A model generated the notes under the pieces. That model was not told the DNA's origin. It worked only from the letters and a program-made list of their open reading frames with translations, and did no database searches. Shown piece by piece: positions 1 through 6,771 of a stretch of DNA of 13,772 bases; the first letter of the stretch is position 1, and each line of letters starts with the position of its first letter. The DNA is from Candidatus Eiseniibacteriota bacterium. GTDB lineage: Bacteria; Arandabacterota; Arandabacteria; JAGLYR01. The stretch is from assembly GCA_023132135.1 (NCBI GenBank), contig JAGLYR010000079.1, positions 1 through 13,772 of the forward strand, given 5' to 3'. The position numbers and the translations under genes are program-made.

Positions 1-1
1 C

Positions 2-40
2 GGCCCCTCGCGACGAAACCTGGTGAGAAACACAGGCTAA
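2..40 (+). CDS. C-terminal end of a possible upstream gene (partial)
   Basis: The window opens inside a reading frame that runs from position 2 to a TAA at 38-40 and ends in the residues LVRNTG. Only 12 codons are visible, so no function can be given. The reason to list it is that the last seven codons, including the stop, coincide with a copy of the dispersed repeat that also encodes the LVRNAG tail of the glucokinase at the other end of the window. The frame could be chance; the matching tail in a proven gene makes a real gene end somewhat more likely. Confidence 0.3.
   Translation, partial: GPSRRNLVRNTG
19..40 (+). repeat. Dispersed 22-bp motif, copy 1
   Basis: This copy reads CCTGGTGAGAAACACAGG followed by CTAA. 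It matches copy 3 (11966-11987, minus strand) at 18 of 22 positions. Read in frame it encodes LVRNTG and a TAA stop. The short arms CCTG and CAGG are complementary and flank a ten-base spacer. Confidence 0.65.
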
Positions 41-50
41 ATGGGACGAT

Positions 51-69
51 GCTCTGACCGGCTCAGAGC
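51..69. terminator. Perfect 7-bp hairpin after the upstream ORF, terminator-like
   Basis: GCTCTGA (51-57) and TCAGAGC (63-69) are perfect complements around the five-base loop CCGGC. The hairpin starts 11 bases after the TAA at 38-40, where a terminator of the upstream gene would sit. No T-run follows, so intrinsic termination is doubtful; it could also be a transcript-end protector. The rest of 41-163 shows nothing I can name apart from the two repeat copies. Confidence 0.3.
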
Positions 70-152
70 CGACACAGTGGCCATGCCGCGGGGCCCCCAA
101 TACCATGGACAACGCTTGCTGCCCGGATCACTTGTGGTCTCCGCTGACTCAG

Positions 153-174
153 GCTGGTGAGAAATGCAGGCTAG
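153..174 (+). repeat. Dispersed 22-bp motif, copy 2 (contains the start codon of the next gene)
   Basis: This copy reads GCTGGTGAGAAATGCAGG followed by CTAG. It matches copy 3 at 20 of 22 positions. The ATG at 164-166 inside the motif is the first possible start of the protease/barrel gene, because an in-frame TGA lies at 158-160, also inside the motif. The motif also supplies the only nearby purine-rich stretch (GGTGAG, 156-161). The LVRNAG-stop frame seen in copy 3 is preserved here (154-174) but has a stop just upstream at 145-147, so it is not coding in this copy. Confidence 0.75.
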
Positions 175-2950
175 GAGCCATTGGCTGTACGTGATCGGAG
201 TCACAGGGTTCCTGGCCTGTGCGGGGGCTGGAGACCTTGCGCACGCTCAGATCACGGCTTTCGGCAAGAACAAGGTCCAGTACGCTCACCTCGACTGGCA
301 GGTGATGGAGAGCGAGCACTTTCGTCTCCACTTCTACCCCGAGGAGCAGCAACTGGCGGAGATGGCCCTCGCTCTGGCGGAGTCCAGCTACACGTTTCTG
401 GCCGTTAAATTCCGCCACGAGATCCTCGAGCCCGTCCCCCTGGTGATCTACAGCGCCCACGCGTACTTCGAGCAGACGAACATCATTCCGCAGTTTCTGC
501 CGGAGGGCGTCGGTGGATTCACCGACTTCATGCGGTCCCGCGTCGCTCTGCCCTTCAGCGGCAGCCGCGCCGACTTCCGGAGAATTCTGCAGCATGAGTT
601 GGTCCACGCATTCCAGTTCTCCTACCTGGACCGGGTCTACCGGCTTCACCCAAAGGGCAGCTACCTGATTCCTCCTCTCTGGTTCATGGAGGGATTGGCG
701 GAGTACTGGTCCCGTTCGTGGGACTCGGAAGGCGACATGATCCTCGCCGATCTTCTCCTGAATGGGGAACTTCCCGATATCCCCGATCTCTGGCAGCTGG
801 GTTTGTCCTTCGCGTCGTACAAGGCAGGCCAGTCGCTGGTGGGCTTCATCGCCGAGAACTACGGCGAAAACAAACCAGCGCTTCTTCTGGAACTGATCTG
901 GACTGCCGGGACATTCGAGGATTTATTGGAGACGGTGTGCGGCGTTCCCGTTGAGGAGATCAACCGCAGGTGGAAGGACCAGCTCCGGCGGACGTACTAT
1001 CCCACTGTTCGCAGTCGTCAGGCACTGGAGGAGTTCTCGACACCGGTGACCGAGGGCTCGGTTGACCTCAAGCCTACGCACGTGCCGGGAGAAGAGGAGG
1101 CCTTTCTCTACTTGTCATACCACCTCGGATCCCCGGCGATCCTTGTCGGAGACATGGATAGTGGAGACACCCGCGTCTTTCTCAAGGCGGGGAGTTCCAG
1201 CCGGCTGGAATCCCTGCACATCTTCGGTAGCCGGGTTGATGTCTCGACAGATCGCCGGGTGGCCTTCGTGTCCAGAGCAGGGGGGCGTGACGCCCTGCAA
1301 ATCTACGATGTGGCGACCGGGAAGAGTGAGAGATGGCGGAAATTCCCGGGACTGATCTCCCTGAGTTCTCCGACTTGGTCGCCGGACGGGCGGCAGTTGA
1401 TTTTCTCCGCGCTGACAGAAAGCGGTTACTCGGATCTCTTCCTCTGGGACACGTCAACCGACGAGTTGAGGAGGCTGACCCGCGACCGGTTCCTGGATCA
1501 GGACCCGGACTGGTCTCCCGACGGGCGCTGGGTTGTGTTCAAGTCGGACCGGACCGCGTACGGTGAGCAGGGGCACACGAATCTGTTTCTACTCGATCTC
1601 CAGTCGGACCGGATTCTGTACCTCACCGCCGGGGCATGGACCGATCAGGCACCCCGCTGGGATCCCGAGGGAGCACGGGTCGCGTTTTCTTCTGATCGGC
1701 ACGGTCGGTACGACCTCTACGTGGTCGACCGGCAAGGAAACGGTTGCCGGCTGACGCGCGCTCAGACCAAGGCCACCGATCCCGAGTGGATACCGGGTGG
1801 GGGTTGGCTCTTCTCCGGGTTCGAGAAGAACCGGTTCCGCGTGTTCCGCCTGGACGACGCTCCGGATTCGGCCGAAACGGTGGCACTGAGTCTCCCGCGT
1901 TGTCGTCAGGCATGGGTGTGGTCGAAGGGTACGTTGCCTGATGGAGTAGAAATCCGGCCCTATCGTCCGGATTTCTCCCTTGAGATCGCTCAGGGAGGAG
2001 TAACATTCGGGCCCTACCAGACGGTTGGCCAGGGTTTTCAGGCAGCGCTGGGTGATCTTCTGGGCGATCGTCTCCTTTTCTTTCAGCTGACCAACGCGGC
2101 CCACACAGCTTCCGACTTCCTGTCCCGTTTCAACGTTGGCGTCGCCTACATGAACCTCTCGGGGAGGACCAACTGGGGCGTCAGCGCGTTCCACACATCG
2201 GGCGACTTCCTCAATGAAATCGGAACCCCGTTCTTCAAGAGCGAAAGCGGGGTCGGACTGCTCCTGAACTTCCCGTTCTCCCGGTTTGCTCGTCTGGAGT
2301 CCGGAGTCACAGCTATGTACGGTGAAAGGGAGAACCTTGGTCCGAGCCGGTCCAGCGGATTCATGGTGGCCAACTACCTGGCCTGGGTCTACGACACGTC
2401 GGTATGGATTCCCACCGGCCCCATGGACGGCTGGCGCTTACGCATGGGAGGCGGATTCACCATGAACACGCGGGTTGCGGAGGCCGAGAACGGTTTCGTG
2501 GAGGCAGACCTCCGGCGCTATCTTCGATTGTCGCTCCGGAGCGCTCTGGCCTTCCGGGTTGTTGGGCGGGCCGCGGTCGGACGCAACCCGGTGCGGTCGG
2601 TTCTGGGGGGTCCGCTTTCCCTTCGCGGGTACGATTGGCGTTCCATTTTCGGGACCCGGTCGCTGCTCCTCAGTGGAGAGATTCGGTTCCCCTTTGTAAA
2701 GAGGTTCGTGATGGATTTCCCAATCGGCAACCTGGAGTTCCCCGGAATCCAGGGTGTGGCCTTTGTGGATGCCGGGAATGCCTGGGAGAAAGACGAGGAT
2801 GTGCCGAGACCGGTGGGATCCGTGGGCGTAGGACTTCGGATGGCCCTGGGGATGTTCATGGTACTGCGCCTGGACTTTGCGCGGAGGACCGATTTTCGCG
2901 AGATTGAGGATCGGACCGACACGCAGTTCTTCGTAGGCTGGAACTACTAG
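164..2950 (+). CDS. Exported HExxH metalloprotease-like / TolB propeller / outer-membrane barrel protein
   Basis: A 928-residue protein that probably sits in the outer membrane. Residues 1-28 form a signal peptide ending in AHA. Residues about 40-280 are a peptidase-MA-like (gluzincin) domain with HELVH at 144-148 and FMEGLAEY at 174-181. E176 is the likely third zinc ligand by analogy with WLNEGFA of M1 peptidases, so the key residues look intact. Residues about 300-600 hold TolB-type propeller repeats, with WSPDGR at 405 and 450 and WDPEGA at 499. Residues about 640-928 resemble an Omp85/BamA surface-antigen barrel, with LRGY at 820-823 and an aromatic C-terminus (GWNY). The start is forced: an in-frame TGA lies at 158-160, and later GTG/CTG starts would lose the charged n-region. 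The Shine-Dalgarno is poor (GGTGAG only two bases from ATG). The next gene follows after 45 bases, so cotranscription is likely. Domain calls are firm; the substrate, and whether it cuts protein at all, is unknown. Confidence 0.88.
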   Translation: MQARSHWLYVIGVTGFLACAGAGDLAHAQITAFGKNKVQYAHLDWQVMESEHFRLHFYPEEQQLAEMALALAESSYTFLAVKFRHEILEPVPLVIYSAHAYFEQTNIIPQFLPEGVGGFTDFMRSRVALPFSGSRADFRRILQHELVHAFQFSYLDRVYRLHPKGSYLIPPLWFMEGLAEYWSRSWDSEGDMILADLLLNGELPDIPDLWQLGLSFASYKAGQSLVGFIAENYGENKPALLLELIWTAGTFEDLLETVCGVPVEEINRRWKDQLRRTYYPTVRSRQALEEFSTPVTEGSVDLKPTHVPGEEEAFLYLSYHLGSPAILVGDMDSGDTRVFLKAGSSSRLESLHIFGSRVDVSTDRRVAFVSRAGGRDALQIYDVATGKSERWRKFPGLISLSSPTWSPDGRQLIFSALTESGYSDLFLWDTSTDELRRLTRDRFLDQDPDWSPDGRWVVFKSDRTAYGEQGHTNLFLLDLQSDRILYLTAGAWTDQAPRWDPEGARVAFSSDRHGRYDLYVVDRQGNGCRLTRAQTKATDPEWIPGGGWLFSGFEKNRFRVFRLDDAPDSAETVALSLPRCRQAWVWSKGTLPDGVEIRPYRPDFSLEIAQGGVTFGPYQTVGQGFQAALGDLLGDRLLFFQLTNAAHTASDFLSRFNVGVAYMNLSGRTNWGVSAFHTSGDFLNEIGTPFFKSESGVGLLLNFPFSRFARLESGVTAMYGERENLGPSRSSGFMVANYLAWVYDTSVWIPTGPMDGWRLRMGGGFTMNTRVAEAENGFVEADLRRYLRLSLRSALAFRVVGRAAVGRNPVRSVLGGPLSLRGYDWRSIFGTRSLLLSGEIRFPFVKRFVMDFPIGNLEFPGIQGVAFVDAGNAWEKDEDVPRPVGSVGVGLRMALGMFMVLRLDFARRTDFREIEDRTDTQFFVGWNY

Positions 2951-2995
2951 CTCTGACGCGGAAAACGAGACACTCCGGGACTTGCGGGGCAATCC

Positions 2996-4039
2996 ATGAT
3001 ATGGAATCTCGCGATTGCAGTAGGGACCGCGGCGATCCTGGTTGCGAGTGCGCATCCGGGCAGCGCGGTGGAAATCCCCGCTGTTCAGTGGCACGAGGAT
3101 CTGGGGCGCGGGATTGTGGCGGCTCCCTGTGTGGACGGGGACATCTGCATTGTCCCCGTCGTGGATGGGAAGATCGTGGCCGTCGATATTGCGCAGGGTC
3201 GGATCCGGTGGAAGCGGAAGCCGGTGCGATCGCTCGTCATGTCCCCGGTTCTGGTGGGCGAAGGGATCTACGCGGCCGGTGCCCACGGGAGGGACGGGGT
3301 TTTCCGGATGGATCGTTCCTCGGGAAGAGTGCTGTGGCGGGTGAGTCGGGAAGGAGCGTTTTCCGGACTCTGTGCGGTCGGGAAAGCGGTGATCGCCGTC
3401 CAGACGGGTGGAGTGATCATTTGCCTGGAGCAGGAGACGGGAGACCTGCGATGGAGCCGGTCCGCGAGTTCGCTGATCCTGAGTTCGCCGGTCGCGCTGG
3501 AATCCCGTGTGTTGATTCCAACGATCGGAGACTCCCTCTATTGCTTCGCTGTCAAGGACGGTGGCATGGTCTGGGGAGTTGAGATCCGCGGGGGTGTTGC
3601 GGGGTCTCCGGTGGTGGTGGAAGACACCCTGTTTGTGGTCGGCCAGGCGGGCGGCATCTCTGCTCTGTCCGTGGAGGACGGGACGACTCTCTGGCATCGC
3701 GAGACAGGGGATCATTTCGTCGCGGGGCCTGTTTGTGGATCTCCCGGTCTGTTTCTTGTCAGTGTCGAGGGACGGATCCGGCGTCTTGACTCATCCGGAG
3801 GGGATACTGTCTGGTGCAGGAATCTGGGAACAGTTCTTCGAGCCCCACCGGCGTTGGCATCGGGGGAGGTCGTTGCAGGAACTGTGGCGGGGGATCTTGT
3901 GGCCCTGGACGAGGGCACGGGCGAGATCCGCTGGGAAATGTCCCTCCACGGAGGGATCGAGGCCCCGGTAGTGGAGGTGGGCGGGTGGGTGGTGGTGGGC
4001 ACGGACCGCGGCGATCTTTATGCAGTATCCGCACACTGA
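2996..4039 (+). CDS. Periplasmic BamB-like PQQ-type beta-propeller protein
   Basis: A 347-residue exported protein. Residues 1-24 are a signal peptide (hydrophobic NLAIAVGTAAILVASA, likely cut after GSA) with no lipobox cysteine. The rest is eight repeats of about 40 residues, each with a strand containing G-x-x-x-W (for example GRIRW, GRVLW, GDLRW, GGMVW, GTTLW, GDTVW, GEIRW) followed by a small-residue turn and a hydrophobic strand. This is the PQQ-repeat / BamB fold, and eight blades fits BamB. BamB is a scaffold of the outer-membrane assembly machine, but it is usually a lipoprotein of about 390 residues. Here the protein is shorter and apparently soluble, so a role as partner of the barrel protein just upstream is inference. 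It could instead be any PQQ-like propeller without cofactor. GGGG at 2986-2989 precedes the ATG by six bases. Confidence 0.8.
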   Translation: MIWNLAIAVGTAAILVASAHPGSAVEIPAVQWHEDLGRGIVAAPCVDGDICIVPVVDGKIVAVDIAQGRIRWKRKPVRSLVMSPVLVGEGIYAAGAHGRDGVFRMDRSSGRVLWRVSREGAFSGLCAVGKAVIAVQTGGVIICLEQETGDLRWSRSASSLILSSPVALESRVLIPTIGDSLYCFAVKDGGMVWGVEIRGGVAGSPVVVEDTLFVVGQAGGISALSVEDGTTLWHRETGDHFVAGPVCGSPGLFLVSVEGRIRRLDSSGGDTVWCRNLGTVLRAPPALASGEVVAGTVAGDLVALDEGTGEIRWEMSLHGGIEAPVVEVGGWVVVGTDRGDLYAVSAH

Positions 4040-4083
4040 CTGCGTGCATGGCACAAGTTGAAAACGGAAGGGTGAGGCGGCGC

Positions 4084-4659
4084 GTGAGCGGCATGACAGC
4101 AGGACAAACGGGCAAGCAGGCGATGTTGATTGTGTTGCTTCTCGGAGTTGTTGTTGGGGGGGGCGCGAGCGGCGCGTTTGGCTCTTCGCAGCCCGATCCA
4201 CCACCGGCGGCCGTCAAGTTGCCGGGGGAGAGGATATGGTTGCCGGCGGGAGCAGACACGTCCACCTTGACCCACCCCGGCTTCCTGCAGGCGACGGGGG
4301 CGCCGGAGGTCCCGGGCCGGGATGTCCTGGAAGTTCGTACCCGCCGGACCACGCTTCGGTGCGGATTGCTCCTGCTGGGCGCGGGGTCGGCCGCCTTGGG
4401 GGTCCACTACAAGGGTCGGGCCGACCAGGCGTACGATGCATACCTGCACACCGGGAACCTCCGCAAGATGAGAGATGCCTTTGGCGACGCCGAGCGGTAC
4501 GATCACTATGCCCTCGGATGCTGGGTGGTTGCGGAGGTGTCACTCATGGGTTTCCTGTATCTGCTGATGCGAACGCAAGAACCTGAGAGATGGAGTTTCC
4601 GGACCACGGTGGAAGAAGCCGATGGCCACTCCGGAGTTCAGGTGGAGGTGCGATTCTAG
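4084..4659 (+). CDS. Small exported or membrane protein with two C-terminal hydrophobic helices
   Basis: No named family is recognised with confidence. From the GTG at 4084 it has 191 residues. There is a signal peptide or first helix (AMLIVLLLGVVVGGGASGAF, about 13-32), a proline-rich linker, a helix at about 91-109, a charged segment with YDAYLHTGNLRKMRDAF and DAERYDHY, then a helix at about 144-162 and a short polar tail. Similar small proteins with a YD-x-Y / helix-YD pattern between two helices are common in FCB-group genomes beside exported propeller proteins (recollection, not checked). The frame stays open upstream into the previous gene, so the start is a choice. GGTGAGG at 4071-4077 lies six bases before GTG 4084, which I prefer. 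ATG 4093 and ATG 4048 are alternatives. The stop TAG overlaps the next start by one base (TAGTG), which indicates translational coupling. Confidence 0.65.
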   Translation: MSGMTAGQTGKQAMLIVLLLGVVVGGGASGAFGSSQPDPPPAAVKLPGERIWLPAGADTSTLTHPGFLQATGAPEVPGRDVLEVRTRRTTLRCGLLLLGAGSAALGVHYKGRADQAYDAYLHTGNLRKMRDAFGDAERYDHYALGCWVVAEVSLMGFLYLLMRTQEPERWSFRTTVEEADGHSGVQVEVRF

Positions 4660-5894
4660 TGCGGAGCCGGACGGCAACCATACTGGCGGCTCTTCTGGTC
4701 CTTGTGGGGGTGGATGGGGGCTGCGGCACCCGCTCCCGCGACAACCCCCTGGATCCCGACAATCCCGGGACAGGGGGCACGGCTCCCAATTTCAACGCCA
4801 TCGCCGGCGACGGGGAGGTCTCGGTGAACTGGTCGGCGATGGGAATCGATGATCTGGAACAGGTGGCCGTGATCCGGCGGGTGTGCGGGGGTGTGGCGGA
4901 GACCCTGAGCACCCAGCCGGGGCAGGCCTCCGGCTGGGTCGACACCTCTGCGGTCAACGGGATCACGTATGAGTATTGGGCGCGATACACCATACTGGAG
5001 GATCCCGCGGTTCACCTCTCCAATGTGGACCTGGCCACTCCGGGGGCTGGACGCGTCTGGGTAGTGGATGAGAGTTGGGGCGGGTTGCGGCGGGTGGCGC
5101 CTGATGCACGGGATCTGGTGTGGAAGTTGCCCTACAGCGGCTATTTCCGTTCCTTGGCCGTCGATCACAGGCGCGGCCGCGCGTGGTCGGTTGCCTGGTC
5201 CCGGAACGAGGTTGTGGGTGTGGATTCCCTGGGACACATTGTCGCGACCGTCCCTACGGAGTCCCCTCGGACGGTTGCGGTGTACGAGGAAGACGGAAGC
5301 ATCTGGGTGGCGGCGCAGTGGGGCGTGGGTTGCTTCACCTCCTCCGGAGATCTGCTGTTTGCGGACAGCACCGTGACGGAGCCCAAGGATATTGCCGTAG
5401 ATCCGGCGAGGGGAACCTGCTGGGTGGCGGAAGGAACGGGTAGCATCTGGATCAGACATGCCGATGGTACCACGGGGCGAGTGTTCAATTTCGACTATCC
5501 CTTCGCGATCTCCATTGCAGAGTCCGACGGAGGGGCGTGGGTTGTCGATGCCGGATCGCGGCAGGTGTACCGCCTGGCAGGCGGTGCGGGGGAGATTGTG
5601 GGGCAGGTGGCGGGGTTCGCTCAGCCCGTGGATGTCGCAGCGTCTCCATCCGGGGGAGCCTGGGTTGCGGACTGGGGCGCGGGGGCTGTGGTCTGGGTCA
5701 GTGACGTTGCGGAAAGAGGCCCAGCGATCGGGGGATTTGATCATCCCCGCGGAATCGCCGTGGGCGACTCGGGGAACACTGTGTGGGTCGTGGAGGCCCT
5801 CGCGGGCCGGGTTACGAAGGTGAGCACCGACGCCGATCTCCGGGTGAGCATCGGCGGCCTGGATTTCCCGAAAGATATTGCAATTGCCCGGTAG
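4659..5894 (+). CDS. Lipoprotein with FN3 domain and Vgb/NHL-like beta-propeller
   Basis: A 411-residue protein from the GTG at 4659, which overlaps the previous TAG by one base and has GGTGGAGG (4641-4648) ten bases upstream. This start gives a clean lipoprotein signal: RSR, a hydrophobic stretch, then VDGGC with C22 as the lipidation site. The lipobox is atypical (D at -3). After it comes RDNPLDPDNP, a motif I associate with surface or periplasmic lipoproteins of FCB-type bacteria. Residues about 43-130 look like a fibronectin type III domain (VSVNWSAM, YEYWARY). Residues about 131-411 are repeats of about 45 residues with strands such as RVWVVDE, SIWVAAQW, TCWVAEG, AWVVDAG, AWVADWG and TVWVVEA, resembling Vgb/NHL propellers. 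It probably binds protein or glycan at the envelope; no catalytic residues are evident. A start at 4590 would bury the lipobox and is rejected. Confidence 0.72.
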   Translation: MRSRTATILAALLVLVGVDGGCGTRSRDNPLDPDNPGTGGTAPNFNAIAGDGEVSVNWSAMGIDDLEQVAVIRRVCGGVAETLSTQPGQASGWVDTSAVNGITYEYWARYTILEDPAVHLSNVDLATPGAGRVWVVDESWGGLRRVAPDARDLVWKLPYSGYFRSLAVDHRRGRAWSVAWSRNEVVGVDSLGHIVATVPTESPRTVAVYEEDGSIWVAAQWGVGCFTSSGDLLFADSTVTEPKDIAVDPARGTCWVAEGTGSIWIRHADGTTGRVFNFDYPFAISIAESDGGAWVVDAGSRQVYRLAGGAGEIVGQVAGFAQPVDVAASPSGGAWVADWGAGAVVWVSDVAERGPAIGGFDHPRGIAVGDSGNTVWVVEALAGRVTKVSTDADLRVSIGGLDFPKDIAIAR

Positions 5895-5913
5895 CGCGGC
5901 AGCGCGTAGTTTG

Positions 5914-5942
5914 TTGACAAGCAAGGGGTGCTGCGCGATACT
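5914..5942 (+). promoter_or_regulatory. Sigma70-type promoter upstream of rpoZ
   Basis: A perfect -35 box TTGACA (5914-5919), a 17-base spacer and a -10 box GATACT (5937-5942; 4 of 6, with the key A at position 2 and T at position 6) make this the best promoter in the window. Transcription would start near 5949, giving a leader of about 117 nt before rpoZ. It probably drives the rpoZ-archease-rtcB-lon-CorC run of genes. In the leader I see no convincing riboswitch or long stem. A weak CGCG/CGCG hairpin at 5895-5906 followed by a short T-rich stretch could end the upstream cluster, but it is poor. Confidence 0.7.
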
Positions 5943-6065
5943 GGCTTGGCTCAGAGGCTCCGACCGGATTCGCATTCCTTTGGGCCGGATGAAGGGGTAT
6001 GCCTTTTCCCGCCCGGCAATGTGGAGTTCGGCTGTTCAGGCTTGCTACCCACAGAGTTAGGACGC

Positions 6066-6347
6066 ATGACACCGAAGAAACACAGGAAGGTAACCGAACC
6101 CAGGAAGCAGGAAGCGGCTTCTACTGAACCAGTCACCAGCGAGAGTGCTCCCTTGCGAAAGCTCCCCACCCTCTTTGACAACCTGTACGAGTTGGTTGTA
6201 GCTGCGGCCACCCGTGCGCGCCAGATCAATGCCGGCTCGCCCACTCCTCTGGAGGAGAAAGACGACCGACCACTCAACATTGCCCTCAGGGAAATCGCCG
6301 CCGGGAAGACCAAGTACAAGCTCGGGGACGACAGCGCGGAAGAGTAG
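6066..6347 (+). CDS. rpoZ: DNA-directed RNA polymerase omega subunit
   Basis: A 93-residue protein. Residues 40-85 match the omega/Rpb6 core: LYELVVAAATRARQIN, then DRPLNIALREIAAGKTKYK. Omega clamps the beta-prime C-terminus and aids assembly and stability of RNA polymerase. Residues 1-33 are a basic, probably disordered extension (KKHRK, PRKQE), longer than in many omegas. The frame is open back to 5928, but an ATG there would lie inside the predicted promoter. ATG 6066, with TTAGGA ending three bases before it, is therefore the start. Archease begins four bases after the stop. Omega genes are often next to gmk, spoT or coaBC; here the downstream neighbours are RNA-repair genes instead. Confidence 0.85.
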   Translation: MTPKKHRKVTEPRKQEAASTEPVTSESAPLRKLPTLFDNLYELVVAAATRARQINAGSPTPLEEKDDRPLNIALREIAAGKTKYKLGDDSAEE

Positions 6348-6351
6348 GCGG

Positions 6352-6765
6352 ATGGCATACAAGCTCCTGGATCACGGTGCCGATCTGGGTATCGAGATCC
6401 GGGCGCCTTCTCAGAAGGGGCTCTTTGTCGAAGGCGCGCGGGCGCTGTTTGACGTGATCGGGACTCTCGGGTCGACCAGGTCCCTTGTGGAAGAAGCCGT
6501 CGAGATCGAAGGTGAAGATGTCGAGGAGCTGCTGCGCGGGTGGCTGTCGGAAATCCTGTTTCGCTGTGTCGCGCGGAAACGGGTGTTCTGCGATTTCGAA
6601 ATCCTCGAGCTGAATCGGCACCGGCTCCGGGCTCTGGCCAGGGGAGAAGCTTTCGACGCGGCAAGGCACCCCTTTGAACGGGAAATCAAGGCTGTGACCT
6701 TCCACGGGCTGGAAGTGATCCGGGAAGCACACGGGTGGCGGGCCACGGTGATCTTTGATGTGTAG
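6352..6765 (+). CDS. Archease, activator of the RtcB RNA ligase
   Basis: A 137-residue protein of the archease family. The N-terminus YKLLDHGADLGIEI matches the usual DHTADIGIE block, which includes metal-ligand acidic residues; D7 and D11 are present and T is replaced by G in HGAD. The C-terminus EIKAVTFHGLEV followed by WRATVIFDV is also typical. Archease stimulates guanylylation and turnover of RtcB, and its position six bases before rtcB supports the assignment strongly. ATG 6352 lies four bases after the rpoZ stop, with GGAAGAG (6338-6344) seven bases upstream inside the rpoZ end, so translation is probably coupled. The open frame upstream (from 6214) overlaps rpoZ and is not used. Confidence 0.9.
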   Translation: MAYKLLDHGADLGIEIRAPSQKGLFVEGARALFDVIGTLGSTRSLVEEAVEIEGEDVEELLRGWLSEILFRCVARKRVFCDFEILELNRHRLRALARGEAFDAARHPFEREIKAVTFHGLEVIREAHGWRATVIFDV

Positions 6766-6771
6766 GGGTGG

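Noticed and set aside
41-160. A 39-codon frame from ATG 41 to TGA 158, fitting exactly between repeat copies 1 and 2
   Set aside because: No ribosome site at proper spacing, no hydrophobic or conserved segment, and it covers the hairpin at 51-69; probably chance in GC-rich DNA.
2438-3715. Long minus-strand open frame (425 codons) under the first two genes
   Set aside because: Antisense to two well-supported genes across their boundary, rich in R/P/H/S with no domain; a typical GC-rich shadow frame.
5894-5915. Intrinsic terminator after the lipoprotein gene (CGCG/CGCG plus TAGTTTGTT)
   Set aside because: The stem is only four pairs and the T-rich stretch is broken and merges with the -35 box; too weak to list as a feature.
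4656-5975. Long minus-strand open frame (439 codons) under the lipoprotein gene
   Set aside because: Low-complexity R/P/H/G composition without motifs; the plus-strand frame has lipobox, FN3 and propeller repeats.
5928-6065. Upstream extension of rpoZ to the ATG at 5928
   Set aside because: That ATG lies inside the predicted promoter, and the extra residues are unlike any omega subunit.
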